In this document: one piece after another, positions 1-13,100 of the stretch
Numbering within the stretch: position 1 is the stretch's first letter
Layout of the letters: each line of letters opens with the position of its first letter
NCBI RefSeq assembly: GCF_001039355.2
Contig: NW_019775409.1
Location: 252,897-314,896, forward strand
Length of the DNA: 62,000 nucleotides
DNA from: Lingula anatina
Lineage: Eukaryota; Brachiopoda; Lingulata; Lingulida; Lingulidae
Direction of reading: 5' to 3'
Translations under genes and position numbers: made by a program
The notes under the pieces: generated by a model
Told to the model about the DNA's origin: nothing
Databases searched by the model: none
What the model saw: the letters and a program-made list of their open reading frames with translations, nothing else

Positions 1-3
1 CAA

Positions 4-58
<55 letters not shown>
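1..58. repeat. Poly(A) tract at window edge
   Basis: After CAAC the first 58 bases are an uninterrupted run of A. It may be the tail of a retroposed copy or a simple repeat; the window edge hides its other side. Confidence 0.8.
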
Positions 59-59
<1 letters not shown>

Positions 60-888
60 GCCAACATGGGAACAGCTTAAAGACAGAGGAATCCTTGGGC
101 TGAATGATCAAAAAGGCACACAGTTGTCAGTTGATTTTGAATTTTATTTCAGTCTCATACTGATCATTTGAACTTTATTAAACTATTTAAGGCACCATTT
201 GTCTACAGAGTATGGCAATTTAACTATCAATAATAATTATAAAAATTAAAAAAAAAACACAAATAATGAATGATAAATATTTAAAACATGACACATGTTC
301 TGTAAGATCTTTCAGACTTAACACGAACATTCTTGAAATAATTAACCTGTGGCACTGTGTATGTAAAATGCTTGCATATCATTCAATCACAAGTTACACT
401 TATAAATTGACAAGACTAATCACTTTCTCTAAATCACAATAGCTGTTGTCCATTGCTAATTCTCAGCATAAATCACCTGATGAAAGAGTTTTCAATATTA
501 AGGAAAATGGCACATAAATAATCAAGTATTTTTAGCAATCAATTGTCAATTCGCTGTATGTCTAAATTTCATTCCTCCTAAACCTCTATTTTTTTTTTTT
601 TTAGGGGCAGGTCCAGATATATTTTGAGAGATATAAATTGACAGTCTTTTCATATTATCTTTGTTGATCCATCCTCTGCTTTTGACAGAAAAAAATTACA
701 TGCCCATCAATGTAAACTTTACAAATTCTGTCTTCTGGAAGACCCAGAAGATGGCCTCCGTCTGCCCCTGTATTTCTACTTCAGATCTTCTAAAACTTAA
801 ATATGTTTCACAACCCAACCTTTTCTTATTAATAAACACCATTTAAAATGGAAAGAAAAAAATTAAAACAAAATGTCCATAAAGTAAA
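59..888. other. Non-coding stretch, partly the IMPACT 3' UTR
   Basis: AT-rich sequence with no convincing reading frame, RNA gene or conserved motif. The part next to 888 lies directly downstream of the minus-strand IMPACT stop codon and should be its 3' UTR. I see no clear AATAAA for IMPACT here. Confidence 0.5.
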
Positions 889-2111
889 TTACTTTTTACT
901 CTTGGGCCCTTTCTTTTCATCTTTTTCCTTGATATAACCATGCTGTTGGAGGAGAGTTCTAGCACAGTTGTTAATATGTTTGAACCTGTCTGGGCCCAGG
1001 TGAACACCACCGTACCACCTCGTGACAACAACCATAACATTTAACGCATTAATAATCTGCATGATATGCAGCATACGGGACCCCGCATGTGTTTCACCAT
1101 CGTCCTTACAGTTCTGTGCAATCACATTATGTTGACCATCCTTGCGAATTCGATAGGCAAGTATGTTGTGCGTGGCACTGGCAATCTTTTTATTCTCCAG
1201 TAGTTTCTCCATTACAAGCTGCACCTCTTCCTCGCTGTTCACGGCTGCCAGGTGGGCCTGGAATGTACTTTTACGGTCCTTCACAGGATCGCCATGGTGA
1301 ATCACGGGACACTGAATTTTCTCCACAAGGTCTGGTTTGTGAAATGTCTGGGGCAAAACTTCAAGTGACTCCACCTCTTCTGAGAGGTCACTCAGGTCAA
1401 GGTCAGGCTCAGGGTGAAGGTCACCAGTAGCCTCATCAACCACATCTTGCATTTTCAGGTTCACATTCATGTCATCACTGCAGGCATCAGCTTCACTAGA
1501 ACCAAGCTCTAAATCATCTTTTTTACTGCTAAGGTAGTCCCTGATTTTCTCTACCCATAAATATATAATGCTCTCCCCTGCATTTTCAACATAAACTTCC
1601 TCAAGGGTGTTTTGTAATTCATATCTCACAGCTCCTCGGAGCCAGGGGGCATTGATTTCATATGTGGGTGGGGAAGAACCTGGATAGTCAGAAGGCAAAG
1701 TCACCTGGAGGGTAATTTTCCACTTGGGCTTTTCTTTGCCATCTGTGATCTGAAATAAAAAAAATATATGGTTGCATACTATGGCATGGTACTATCTGGA
1801 GCATATAATTTATGCTTTATGTTAAATTCTCTACTAGTATCTTGACTTGGACATGTAGCACAAATTGAGAGTAGTGAGATTCAAAGGAAAGGCTCACAAC
1901 CAGTTTTGAGAATGTGGGTGCAAAAATCTTCATGGAACAAAAGTTTGTGAATCAATCAAAAAGTCCATGGTAGAACTGAGTGCAGAATTGGTGGACAAAC
2001 CTCTATACAGTAATGTCTCTCAGCCTCATCTACAACTCGCCAGTCCTCCCCATAGATGGAGGACAGAGCCTCAATTTCGTCTGCCTGGCGGGACAAATTG
2101 TCTTCATCCAT
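889..2111 (-). CDS. IMPACT: Protein IMPACT (RWD + UPF0029/YigZ domain), 2 exons
   Basis: IMPACT competes with the eIF2-alpha kinase GCN2 for its activator GCN1 and so dampens the amino-acid starvation response in the cytosol. Exon 1 is 2111-2001 (37 codons, starting MDEDNLSRQADEIEAL, the start of an RWD domain). Exon 2 is 1749-889 (286 codons plus stop). The donor is GTTTGT just below 2001, the acceptor TTTCAG ends at 1750, and the join is in phase 0, giving 323 aa against about 320 in vertebrates. The RWD domain fills roughly residues 10-115, an acidic linker follows, and the UPF0029 domain with TRWYGGVHLGPDRF sits near residue 285. The C-terminus is Lys-rich. LSG1 starts 296 bp away in the opposite direction. 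No truncation or frameshift is visible. Confidence 0.95.
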
Positions 2112-2407
2112 GATCGCTGCCACTCATTTCAAGGTGCAGAATTGTCCGTTGTGACTGGAATCGATCTAAATTTTTATTTGTTTTGAAATTTTGTTAAAAA
2201 AAAAGAGGGGTGTCGATGTGGTAAAACTTACATTCAGACATTTTCAGTCTCCAAACAGTGAAGAGAGGTTTATCAAGGTCAAGGTTACCGGATGTGACGA
2301 CACGGGCATGGTTTAATAAAACTTATGGTTGCACAAACACATGATTGCGTTAAAGTTTTGTTGATTGTATTCTTGTCACTGACTTTGGTACGGAGTAAAG
2401 AGAAATA
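2112..2407. promoter_or_regulatory. Divergent promoter between IMPACT and LSG1
   Basis: Only 296 bp separate the two start codons, so both 5' UTRs and promoters must lie here. No TATA box is visible. An ETS-like ACCGGATGTG at 2287-2296 fits a TATA-less housekeeping promoter. That this site is used is inference. Confidence 0.6.
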
Positions 2408-3562
2408 ATGGGGAAGAAAAACAAGGAGCCTTCCCTCGGAAGACATTTGATAAAAGAGAGATTTGGGAAACAGCGGAAGAAAGTTGGGACAGATTCATTC
2501 GTAAGTTAAATCCCCGTCTTGGCAAGTGCAATTCGGTTGTTAATTTTAACTTGCCCAAATTCATGTGCCTGTTTAAGATTTGTTACTGAGCAGAATATTT
2601 GTTAAATTGTTTCTTATATGTTAATGCATTCCACTTGACGATTAAGTTCAAAGTCAGGACAGCTGGTTATGTGGGGACACATTTCAATTAAAGTTATTTT
2701 TTTTTGTAAAAACAACAGAAAAAACATTTTGAACATATCATGTTAAAGGTTGTGATAAGTTTGAAATACAAAATGAAAGTTGTCTATGTACTACATTCAA
2801 GTCTGCATAGTTTGTATGAGTTAGGGGTTCATGTGTTTCACTTTTTTTAATCATTTACATGACATTGTATTTATCTTTGAACTTTCATTTCAGTTACACA
2901 CAAGTGAGCTTTCTGATGGCTTTGACTGGGGTCGTCTCAATCTGCAGTCCGTGACAGAACAGAGCAACTTGGACGAGTTTTTGGCTACGGCTGAACTTGC
3001 GGGAACTGAATTTACAGCAGGTATTATCTGTTTGATGTAGTTGTGATAGCAGTGAATGAATGAGATATGACATTTTTAACTATCTAATTTACTTACGGAG
3101 AGCTGAAATAGTTTCATTGTAAAATGTACAACCTTAAGACATTACTAAGCTTTCATGTCCAAGAGAGCCTTAAGAGAAAACAAAGCTATCTAGCTACAGG
3201 AAAAAAATAAAATAAAATAAAATAAAAATAATAATAAAAAGTGTTACAGTAGTTGTTAAAATTTCCAAATACATTATAAAAGTATCACAATTCTAGTATA
3301 AAGGATGTTTACCCAAAGAACAATTTGGTTTCATCACTCCTCTTCTTTCAGAGAAGTTAAATGTGAAGCTGATCACAGTTGACAGGAACTCTGGACTGCT
3401 GACTGAAGAGGAGCAAACTAAGGTCACACAGGTGCAGGAGGAGAACAAACAGCTGCTGAGAATACCAAGGAGGTAGAATCTCTCTCCTTACTCCTCGATT
3501 TCCGCACACTAGTCTCGATCTCTTGGTCCACTTATCTCTCTCTCTCTTTCACTCTCTCGCAC

Positions 3563-3594
<32 letters not shown>

Positions 3595-3601
3595 GCACAA
3601 A

Positions 3602-3647
<46 letters not shown>

Positions 3648-6600
3648 AGAGAGAGCAAAATGAATGCCATATCTACCCGTCCTTCTTTCTCTCTTGCTCT
3701 CCCTCTCAGTACATTTTATTTCAAACTTACCTCAACATCGAATTATACTATTCACAAGTTTCTCAGCATATTACGTTCCCAGGCAACATGAGTTTACATA
3801 TACATACATACATACGTACATACATACATACATACATACAGCAGTAAGAAACAAACAACCTTATTATTCAAGTCCATCTTGAACTTCTAGTAACATTTAC
3901 CAGTACATTGTATTAAAACTTGAAAATGTGGTTTTATAACAGGCCGCAGTGGGATGAGACCACTACTAAGTCAGAGCTGGAGCAGGCTGAGAGGGAGTCA
4001 TTCTTAGTGTGGAGGAAACACTTGGCCTTGTAAGTAGACTAAAGTAACTATACATATTATGTAGATGTCAGCAACTATAAGGAAGTGTATCAATATGTGA
4101 GAGAAATTTGTACAAGTATGCCAGTTGTAAAGCTTCCCAGTCCTTGCAGATTCTTTCTTCTACTGTGACTGGTCATTTTTCAACAAATTGGGAGTTTGAA
4201 AAGAAATGCTAGTATTATTTTCTGTAGACATAGTCAAAATACTCAAAATAGTGAATATACAGTATTACCAAAAATTTGAAATGATTATTCAGACTGAACA
4301 TTACCACCTAGAAGTTGTGAAACTTTAAAACCCTGGCATGTTCAGTTTTTTATGTCAGCTCTATAGGACAAATGAGTTGGATGTTTTGTCTATGGTACAA
4401 TGTAGCAATGATTTGGTAGTGCTGTGATATATCCTTTGATGCATTGGATTTAAATTAAGTCACATACAAAAACAATATTTTGGCCATATTTGCCGATAAC
4501 TTTTATTATTACAGACTGCAGGAGAAGGAACATATCTTAATGACACCTTTTGAGAAGAATTTGGACTTCTGGAGACAGCTTTGGAGAGTGATAGAAAGAA
4601 GGTTGGTACTTCAAACACACACATGCACACAAAATAATAAAGGTAAATTAAAAAAAAAACAAAAACTTATAACAGTCTGATATAAATCCCTAATATCCCC
4701 TTTTAACCATCTGTCTCAGTTTCTTGAATATATACAGCTTGTCAACAGGAGAACTGATTCTCTGTATAATACCTTTTCAGTGACATTTTGATCCAAATTG
4801 TGGATGCCAGGAACCCACTGCTGTTCAGGTGTGTTGACCTGGAGAAATATGTGAAGGAGGTCAACACAGAGAAGGTCAACATGGTGCTGGTCAACAAGGC
4901 AGACTTTTTGACTGACAAACAGAGGTGAGGAGCCTTTACATTCATTTACATACAGTGGACCTTTTTTCACGCTATATTGACATGGGTTGCTATTGGTGAA
5001 AGTTTTCAGTATTATGTCCCTATTTCAGGATTTTCAGTCTTAATTTTGATAGTATTTTTAGTGTCACATTGGTTTAAATGAAAAGAGAATTGATCAGCTG
5101 GGTTTTCAGGATTTTCAGTTTTTACAACTTTTGCCCATTCCTTTGTGACTTGATTTGAGTAATCTCTCATTATGCAACAGAAGATGGATCAATTTTGTGT
5201 TGAGTTATCAGGACCAGGTGTTGTTTTCATCGAAATATATAAAACTTTGACAGGGAGGAGACAGTTTCTGAAATTATTTTTTATGCTTCAGAAAAGTGAA
5301 ACTAACTTCTATTTTTCATCAATTTGGTAAAAAAATGGGAAAAAGAAAAATACTGATGGTCATTTTCTTCACATAAACTGTAGGTATTTCTGATTAATAG
5401 GGGCAATATGATAATCAAGTTTTCTCTTGTTCTTTAGTTACTGGCTTTATGATTTCAGAGAGATGTGGTCAGAATATTTCAGCAGGGAAGGTGTCAGGGT
5501 GGCATTTTGGTCAGCAGTGGAAGAAATGAGGAGATTACAGGCAAGTCACGTAACTTAAAATATAAATAGGATGGGTGATTTGCTATAAATTTATAATGAA
5601 ACAGAATTGAGACATTGTCATTTAGCAAGTGCCCCAATGCAAAGTTTCAAATGCTTTATAGACATCAACTCTTACTTGGTACTCCTTTTTAATATACAAA
5701 AGTAGACGACAGCTGTACAGTTTAGCAAAGCGGAACTTCTGTATTTGAATTTTAGGAATTGGAAGAGAAATCTGATGAAAATGGTGACACTGCTTCTGAT
5801 GGAGAAGGTGAAGAGGAAAGTGACAGTGATGAAAGTGAAACATCAGATCAAAATCCCGAGAGGAGAAGCTGTAGAGGACAGCAGGCGACATCTGGATCAC
5901 AGATCAATTCTGCTGTAGAGGGGGGTGAACCCTATTGTTCAGGGACTGATGGGTCATTGAAAGGTGCAACTACAAATTTAAATCATGAACAGAAGGAAGT
6001 ATGTAATTTAACAGATGACATATCCAAAGCAGACTGTTCCACATCTGATGGTGCAATATTGTCAACTGATAATTGCAGTTGTGATACAGTGACAACAGAA
6101 AACAATGACAGCAGCAGTACAAAATGTGATGAAAACAGTGCGAGGGAAACCTGTGTCCACAACAGCAGCAAGTTGTTGAATGGAGAAGAATTATTGGAAC
6201 TTTTTAAGACTGTTCATGAAGGAAAGAAAGTGACTGAAGGGATTTTGACTGTTGGCTTGGTATGTATTTCCCTAGATATTTGTGTTGCTAGTGTCAACAA
6301 CATGGTACAAGTTAATATAATAATAACCAGCATTTGTTTTTAGACCTAACAAGTTCTTTGGTTTGAGGCATTGTACTAAATGAATTGTTTTGAAAAAAAA
6401 AATGAAACTCATGTGAAACGCATACAATGCTCATCAATGACAAATCAGCCTTGGAGTATTTCAGGAGTATTTGATGGAACAGCAATTTTTTTCCATAATC
6501 ATTCCTTTCAGTACCTGGTTTTAGCAAAAGCTCATGTTTTTCCACTCTTTAACATTAAGATTCAGAAGGTAAAATATATTTTCATGTTTTATTTGTCAGA

Positions 6601-9422
6601 TACTAATTTTGTGGTTGATTTTTTTTCTCCCCAGGTTGGTTACCCTAACGTTGGCAAGAGTTCTACCATCAATGCTCTTCTCCACACCAAGAAAGTGTCC
6701 GTTTCTGACACTCCGGGGAAAACAAAACATTTTCAGGTAAACAAAAGTATATCCGTAACTGTTAGTTAACACGTTTGGAAGCAAATAAATCATTTTGTGC
6801 ATCAGGTCAAAAACAGCATAGACCTGTATTTTATTAAAATTATATACCATTCTTTGAAGTACAATTAATTTCCTAATTATTGGATAAATGTTGAATTAAT
6901 TTTGGTGATTTAAAATACAGTTTGCTCTGTACAGGCTGTGTATGTACTAGTAGAGCCAAAATTGATAGTGTTTGACTTTGATGCTTTATATGAATAATGC
7001 TATTTATATTTTACAGTCCTTGTATGTGGGGCCAAGCCTCATGCTTTGTTACTGTAATATAAGTAATTTAATGGTTATTTATATTTTACAGACCCTGTAT
7101 GTGGAGCCAAGTCTCATGCTGTGTGACTGCCCAGGTCTCGTGATGCCCACCTTCGTTTCCACCAAAGCAGAGCTGATCCTCAGTGGAATTCTGCCCATTG
7201 ACCAGATGAGAGACCACGTGCCTCCCACTTCTTTAGTATCCTTGTTTTTAAGATAGAAAGACAAAATTTGATGATTATCATCATAATGGTGGCTCTATCT
7301 TTGACTGTATTCCCATAAACCCGGAATCCTTGTAGACTTGGATCAATCCAGCTAGTATGGTGGTATCATGGGAACGCTCCCTTTGTTTTGAAAATTCCGA
7401 GAAGGGTTTTGACTTTGCTGGCATTCCCTTTGTTGGTTGTAGATACCTAATTTTGATTTTATTTACAAAGTGGGAACTCACCATTGGGGTTTTCAGTGGT
7501 GTGTGTAATAATCTGCAGTTCCATTGTTTTAAAAAAGGAAGAAAAATTTTTAACTTTGAAAGTGAAAATCACCACTGTTCATGTATATATAAGCAGTAGG
7601 CATTGTCATGACCTGTTTTTTGTTTGAAATTAGAAGGTAACGTTTTTTGGACTGATTGTATGTGCCACAAATTCTGTTGTTGTAGTTTTGTCCTTTAACA
7701 CTGTGCAGCTCTTACAGCAAATTCCTCGGAGGACCTTGGAAGCCATCTACGGGATTTTGATTCCAAGGCCTATGGAAGGAGAGGATGAAAACAGGCCTCC
7801 CAAAGCTGAAGAGTTCCTGAATAGCTATGGATGTAATTGATGTTTTTACGTGCAAACAAATTATACGGGTTAATTTTTTTAAATGGTTCTTTTTTTTTTT
7901 TTTTTTGAAATTCAAAAAGGAAATGGATTACATTTTTCGACCTAAAATTTGATACTAAAGCAGTATTACAGTAGTCAGGAAAATTTTTATAAACATTTTG
8001 CTTTAAAAATTAAACTCAAAACTTGCTGTCATACACACAATTTTATTCTCATAGGAAGTATGGCTCTTGTAGTATCATTGATATCAATTTCATCTTATTT
8101 AAAAGTTGGTCACTGTGTTAATCTGGAGATAGAAATGTCTTTATTAGATAAATAAGGTGCCACATCAGTGGAATATTATTTTAATGGAAGTTAGTAGTTG
8201 CATTCTGTTGTAATATTTCAGCCATGCGAGGGTTCATGACGGCAAGAGGTAACCCAGACTGCCCCAGATCATCAAGATATGTTCTAAAAGATTATGTCAA
8301 TGTAAGTCTTGGGAAGAACAATTAGAAATGATAGGAGACATGATTACTCTAAGAAGACAAGAATTTCATTTCTTTGTTTACATTCTGATGAATATATAAA
8401 TATGTGTTAGTTAACATGTTATAAAAAAATTGAAGTGAATTACAGAAATTGCTTTATATTTACCAATTTGATTAATAATGAGAAAAAGAAATGTGAATTG
8501 TGGTCCCATGTGATATGGTTTAAAAATATTAAACTAACAAATAAATGTCTCATTAAGGTTTTGATTTTTAAATTTTACACGTACACTCAGAAAGTGTTGA
8601 GGGAAACAAAATGGACCAAAAGTAAATGCAAATTCTTTTAACTGTATGTCATATATTGGAATTCTCCAGGGCAAATTACTCTACTGCCACCCACCGCCAG
8701 GTGTCGGTGCTGGTCAATATGAGCCTACCCCAACTCCTGCTGAAGAAAGGATGGTTAAATTACAGAAGAAAGAGGAAAAGAAGAGAGTTACAGAGTATGA
8801 CATGAATGATGTAGACAGGATGTTTTTCACCAAGGTGAGTGAACCCAAGGCATGTAAAAGACAACTAACTTCAACCAGAAATGGCTGTCGTCCCTGGATG
8901 AAAATGTATATAGGCAAAGTGACTTAAATATTGTTGAATTGAAATTCCCTTCTTAAGCTATGGGGCCATTTGTTACTTTGAATAACATAGGTTAGACCTC
9001 ATCATCTTGAGTTCTAAAGCTATTTCATCTAGTACATTAATTATCAGAGTTTAAGAAACCTGTGGTAAAATATGACAGCCTTTAGTTTGTTGAGGGCCCC
9101 ATAATAAGCCTTATTGCATCTTGTGAATAAACATTGCCCCCTCGCCCAACACAAACCTTATTAAAAGCGAGGAAATATTTCTATTAGTTATGTTATGGGG
9201 GCAGTGGTGAAAATAAATCAATTTTCCGACATTGAAATAAATATTCGATACGATCTGTTTCAGATGAGCCTTCAGGCCCATGCCAAGGGCCAGTCTTCCA
9301 GTGGGTCTGCAAGTTCTCAAAATAGCAAACAGTCCTTGGTAGAGAAACCATGGAAAAAACACAATAATAGGAAGAAGAAAGAGAAACTGAGAAGAATATA
9401 TGCCGATTTAGATAAACATTGA
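2408..9422 (+). CDS. LSG1: Large subunit GTPase 1 (LSG1), 14 exons
   Basis: LSG1 is the cytoplasmic GTPase that releases the export adaptor NMD3 from pre-60S ribosomal subunits. Exons: 2408-2500, 2894-3020, 3352-3472, 3943-4029, 4515-4601, 4781-4924, 5459-5540, 5756-6259, 6635-6736, 7092-7235, 7709-7832, 8222-8301, 8670-8834, 9264-9422; 2019 nt, 672 aa (human 658). Phases agree at every join. The GTPase motifs are circularly permuted as the family requires: G4 NKAD at residues 210-213, then G1 GYPNVGKSS at 417-425, then G3 DCPG at 461-464. Exon 8 inserts an acidic, Ser-rich stretch (about residues 248-415) between G4 and G1, and the tail is basic. Intron 7 appears to use a GC donor (GCAAGT at 5541). 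A duplicated acceptor precedes exon 10. Confidence 0.95.
3541..3655. repeat. (CT)n then (GA)n microsatellite in LSG1 intron 3
   Basis: A CT-rich run, a short CA stretch and then a GA run make an imperfect inverted repeat able to fold back in the intronic RNA. It lies between the exon ending at 3472 and the one starting at 3943. Confidence 0.85.
7001..7129 (+). repeat. 75-bp offset duplication of the LSG1 exon 10 acceptor and exon start
   Basis: Sequence 7001-7054 is repeated with a few changes at 7076-7129. Each copy carries ATTTATATTTTACAG and the first codons of exon 10 (SLYVGPSLML against TLYVEPSLML). The second copy is the normal acceptor. The first is in frame with it and has no stop codon between. 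Confidence 0.8.
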
Positions 9423-9810
9423 ATATTGGGATCTGATAATTACAGTACATATTAAAAAGGACAAATATTAAATACACCAGTATGGGGTGGACGTCACTGG
9501 TGTGGGAATAAAAATGTCGCGAAAAAAACCACTTTACGTAGAAAAATGTATGATAGAAATTGGGAGTGATCTTGAACCCTTGTCCAAATTATAATTTATT
9601 TTTAAAGAATCATTTATCATGGTATTTTGTGAGACCCCCACCAAGCCATGTCAGACCTTTTACTTATTATAACTGGTATTGCAGCAGTAAAATTGTGAAC
9701 AGAAGAGAAATCCTTGGGTTTTTTTTTTTTTTTTTTTTTTTGCAAAAACAAAAATTCATCATAACAGTTGTTCTTCATTGTAATATGGTATTTTTTTCAT
9801 GCTCATAGAG

Positions 9811-9834
9811 AATAAATAAAAGACGTCCTTTATT
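9811..9834. terminator. Converging poly(A) signals of LSG1 and SSR3
   Basis: AATAAATAAA at 9811-9820 on the plus strand suits the LSG1 3' end, 389 bp after its stop. AATAAA on the minus strand (9829-9834) suits SSR3, 281 bp after its stop. The two 3' UTRs therefore probably meet or overlap. Confidence 0.6.
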
Positions 9835-10114
9835 TGGTCATAATATTTTATTTGTTCACCTTTTAACACAAGCATATTTAGTAAGTAAGTCTAAAATGTC
9901 ATTTTTGTCACATTTTCAACGTTTCTTGTCAAAGATTTCTATGGCATTTCACTGGCTTAAAAAATACAGCAACATCTTACAAACGAATCCTTGTGGACAT
10001 ACACCCAATATAGGAATGCAAATTCATTCTCTCAATTTTTAATTTTTGACAATATTAATTATATATTCAATAGAAAAGTATTATAAATGTCATGTTCATT
10101 AAGTTATCTGGTCT

Positions 10115-13100
10115 CTATTTGGCAGGTGTGCTCGTAGAAAATAATGCTAGAAGTCCTCCAGCCGCCAAAACTGAAACTATATAATTGCTGAAAAGTGCAG
10201 TCAAGGCATAAATATTTCTGAAAGATAATACTGATGCTGAAATACATTCGTCAAAAACCTAAAATTTCCTTATCCTGTCAACTCAAGAAGAAAAATCATT
10301 CAAAAAGTTTCTCATGATTATCAAATGTTAGTCCCTTGCAAATGTTTTCAGCAATACAATTATGTCTGCCTTCCCCCCCCCCCCCCCCACTCAATAAAGG
10401 GAGTTACACGTCTAATATAGTATTAAATAAAACAAAATAAAAGTATTCTCATGTAATGAAAGGATACACGGTGGGGTTGAAGGTCCTCAGCAGATAGAAG
10501 GAGGCCAGGATGATTAACACCAAGTACAGGGAGTTGTTGTAGAAGATGGAGAAAGTCGTGGCCTCGTAGTCGGCGACCTCGTTCTTTTTCCACAGGATTC
10601 TGAAATAAGAGGAGTGCATGAACATGGGGAGCTTTTTTTAAATGAAGGTTACATACAACAAAGAATTTGTGTGTTGCTAAGGGGTCTTTAAACTAAAATG
10701 TGGTGTTAAGTAGACACATGCACATTTTTCAGAAATAAGATGAAAAAGAAGCATGTGGTCATTTTTTTTAGTACAGACTCCTATATATCTAATGCCACAA
10801 CAGACAATTGCACAATTATTTCTTAATAAGCTGACATAAAATCTGAAATAGCTCACCTCTCATCTTTCTCCTTCTTGGACATTTTCTTGTCATCAGCAAC
10901 TTTCTTCATGACCTCGCGGGTGACGGCATCTTCCCTCTTTTGGGCAATTCTGAAAACAGATAAATGGCACTTTTATAATTTCCATTATCCATTAACATCT
11001 AATGTCACACAAAAAGCATCAGATCATGAAAATGTTGATGCTGTACAGTTAATAAAGAAACAGTCCAATTAAAAAAAAAAAAAGAGTACACTAAAAATTA
11101 GTTCAAACATCTACTTTTCTTTTGGATTGAAATGGAAGATTCAGCTTCTTATAAAACCTTCAGCCAATTTTTTCAGCTGAAGACAAACAAGCTCATTTCG
11201 AAATGCAGTTTTGTAAATTTGTAAAATTTGTGCTCACTCAGTTGAAATTTCTCAAGATGAAGTTTTTTTGNGGAGCATGTGGTCATCATTTTTTTTTAGT
11301 ACAGACTCCTATATATCTAATGCCACAACAGACAATTGCACAATTATTTCTTAATAAGCTGATATGAAATCTGAAATAGCTCACCTCTCATCCTTCTCCT
11401 TCTTGGACATTTTCTTGTCATCAGCAACTTTCTTCATGACCTCGCGGGTGACGGCATCTTCCCTCTTTTGGGCAATTCTGAAAACAGATAAATGGCACTT
11501 TTATAATTTCCATTATCCATTAACATCTAATGTCACACAAAAAGCATCTGATCATGAAAATGTTGATGCTGTACAGTTAATAAAGAAACAGTCCAATTAA
11601 AAAAAAAAAAAGAGTACACTAAAAATTAGTTCAAACATCTACTTTTCTTTTGGATTGAAATGGAAGATTCAGCTTCTTATAAAACCTTCAGCCAATTTTT
11701 ACAGCTGAAGACAAACAAGCTCATTTCGAAATGCAGTTTTGTAAATTTGTAAAATTTGTGCTCTCTCAGTTGAAATTTCTCAAGATGAAGTTTTTTTTGC
11801 AAGGAATTTCTCTGAATTAAAATTGGATCAGCCCCACCTCCACCCCACAAAAGAGTAAATAAATAAATGACTACTAAGTTTTTAAAAATACTATTAATAA
11901 ATATAATATACTAATAAAACTTACTTGTGTTTCAGGACAAATTTCACATTTTTGTAGGCAAATGCCACCAGCCATGTGCTGATCATGGTCATGATGACGA
12001 ACAAAATGGCTGACTGGTACGGGTCCATTTGGTGCACCCTCCAAAATAGCCCTGAAACAGACACCACAGAGGTTAANTTTCAGAAATAAGATGAAAAAGA
12101 AGCATGTGGTCATTTTTTTTAGTACAGACTCCTATATATCTAATGCCACAACAGACAATTGCACAATTATTTCTTAATAAGCTGACATAAAATCTGAAAT
12201 AGCTCACCTCTCATCTTTCTCCTTCTTGGACATTTTCTTGTCATCAGCAACTTTCTTCATGACCTCGCGGGTGACGGCATCTTCCCTCTTTTGGGCAATT
12301 CTGAAAACAGATAAATGGCACTTTTATAATTTCCATTATCCATTAACATCTAATGTCACACAAAAAGCATCAGATCATGAAAATGTTGATGCTGTACAGT
12401 TAATAAAGAAACAGTCCAATTAAAAAAAAAAAAAGAGTACACTAAAAATTAGTTCAAACATCTACTTTTCTTTTGGATTGAAATGGAAGATTCAGCTTCT
12501 TATAAAACCTTCAGCCAATTTTTTCAGCTGAAGACAAACAAGCTCATTTCGAAATGCAGTTTTGTAAATTTGTAAAATTTGTGCTCACTCAGTTGAAATT
12601 TCTCAAGATGAAGTTTTTTTGCAAATAATTTCTCAGAATTAAAATTGGATCAGCCCCACCTCCATCTCCCCAAAAGAGTAAATAAATATGTAAAAATTAA
12701 AACTATTGACTACTAAGTTTTAAAAAATACTATTAATAAATATAATATACTAATAAAACTTACTTGTGTTTCAGGACAAATTTCACATTTTTGTAGGCAA
12801 ATGCCACCAGCCATGTGCTGATCATGGTCATGATGACAAACAAAATGGCTGACTGGTACGGGTCCATTTGGTGCACCCTCCAAAATAGCCCTGAAACAGA
12901 CACCACAGAGGTTAAAAATTGCAAATAATGAGGTTTTTAAATATAATGCTCAACCATTTCATTAAATGCTGTTAACTGCTGTAAGAACAGTCTGCGACAT
13001 AAGCTGTAGGTCTTATATTTATATTTTATGCCAGTTGAACCAGTAGACTTTACAAAATGTCTGAATTTAGTGGTCTAACATAGTTTTTTTTCCATAAGTT

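Larger units (their letters stand above)
10727..12077 (-). repeat. Extra copies of SSR3 exons 2 and 3 (likely haplotype duplication in the assembly)
   Basis: Block A (10727-11270, exon 3 at 10857-10949) matches block C (12078-12621) at a constant offset of 1351 bp with no difference I could find. Block B (11272-12076) holds another exon 3 (11385-11477) and exon 2 (11925-12051) with scattered substitutions and small indels against block C. Block B exon 2 differs from the block C copy by a synonymous Phe codon (TTC/TTT). A single n separates A from B (11271) and B from C (12077). Exon 2 enters in phase 1 and leaves in phase 2, so an exon 3 to exon 2 join would break the frame. The pattern fits one locus with two alleles retained, not a working exon amplification. 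Confidence 0.85.

Noticed and set aside
10449-10467. SSR3 stop codon at 10449-10451 ending the protein in PTVYPFIT
   Set aside because: It is intron readthrough. The donor GTATCC at 10462-10467 joins to the exon 10187-10115, which restores the family's C-terminus and the usual 185-residue length.
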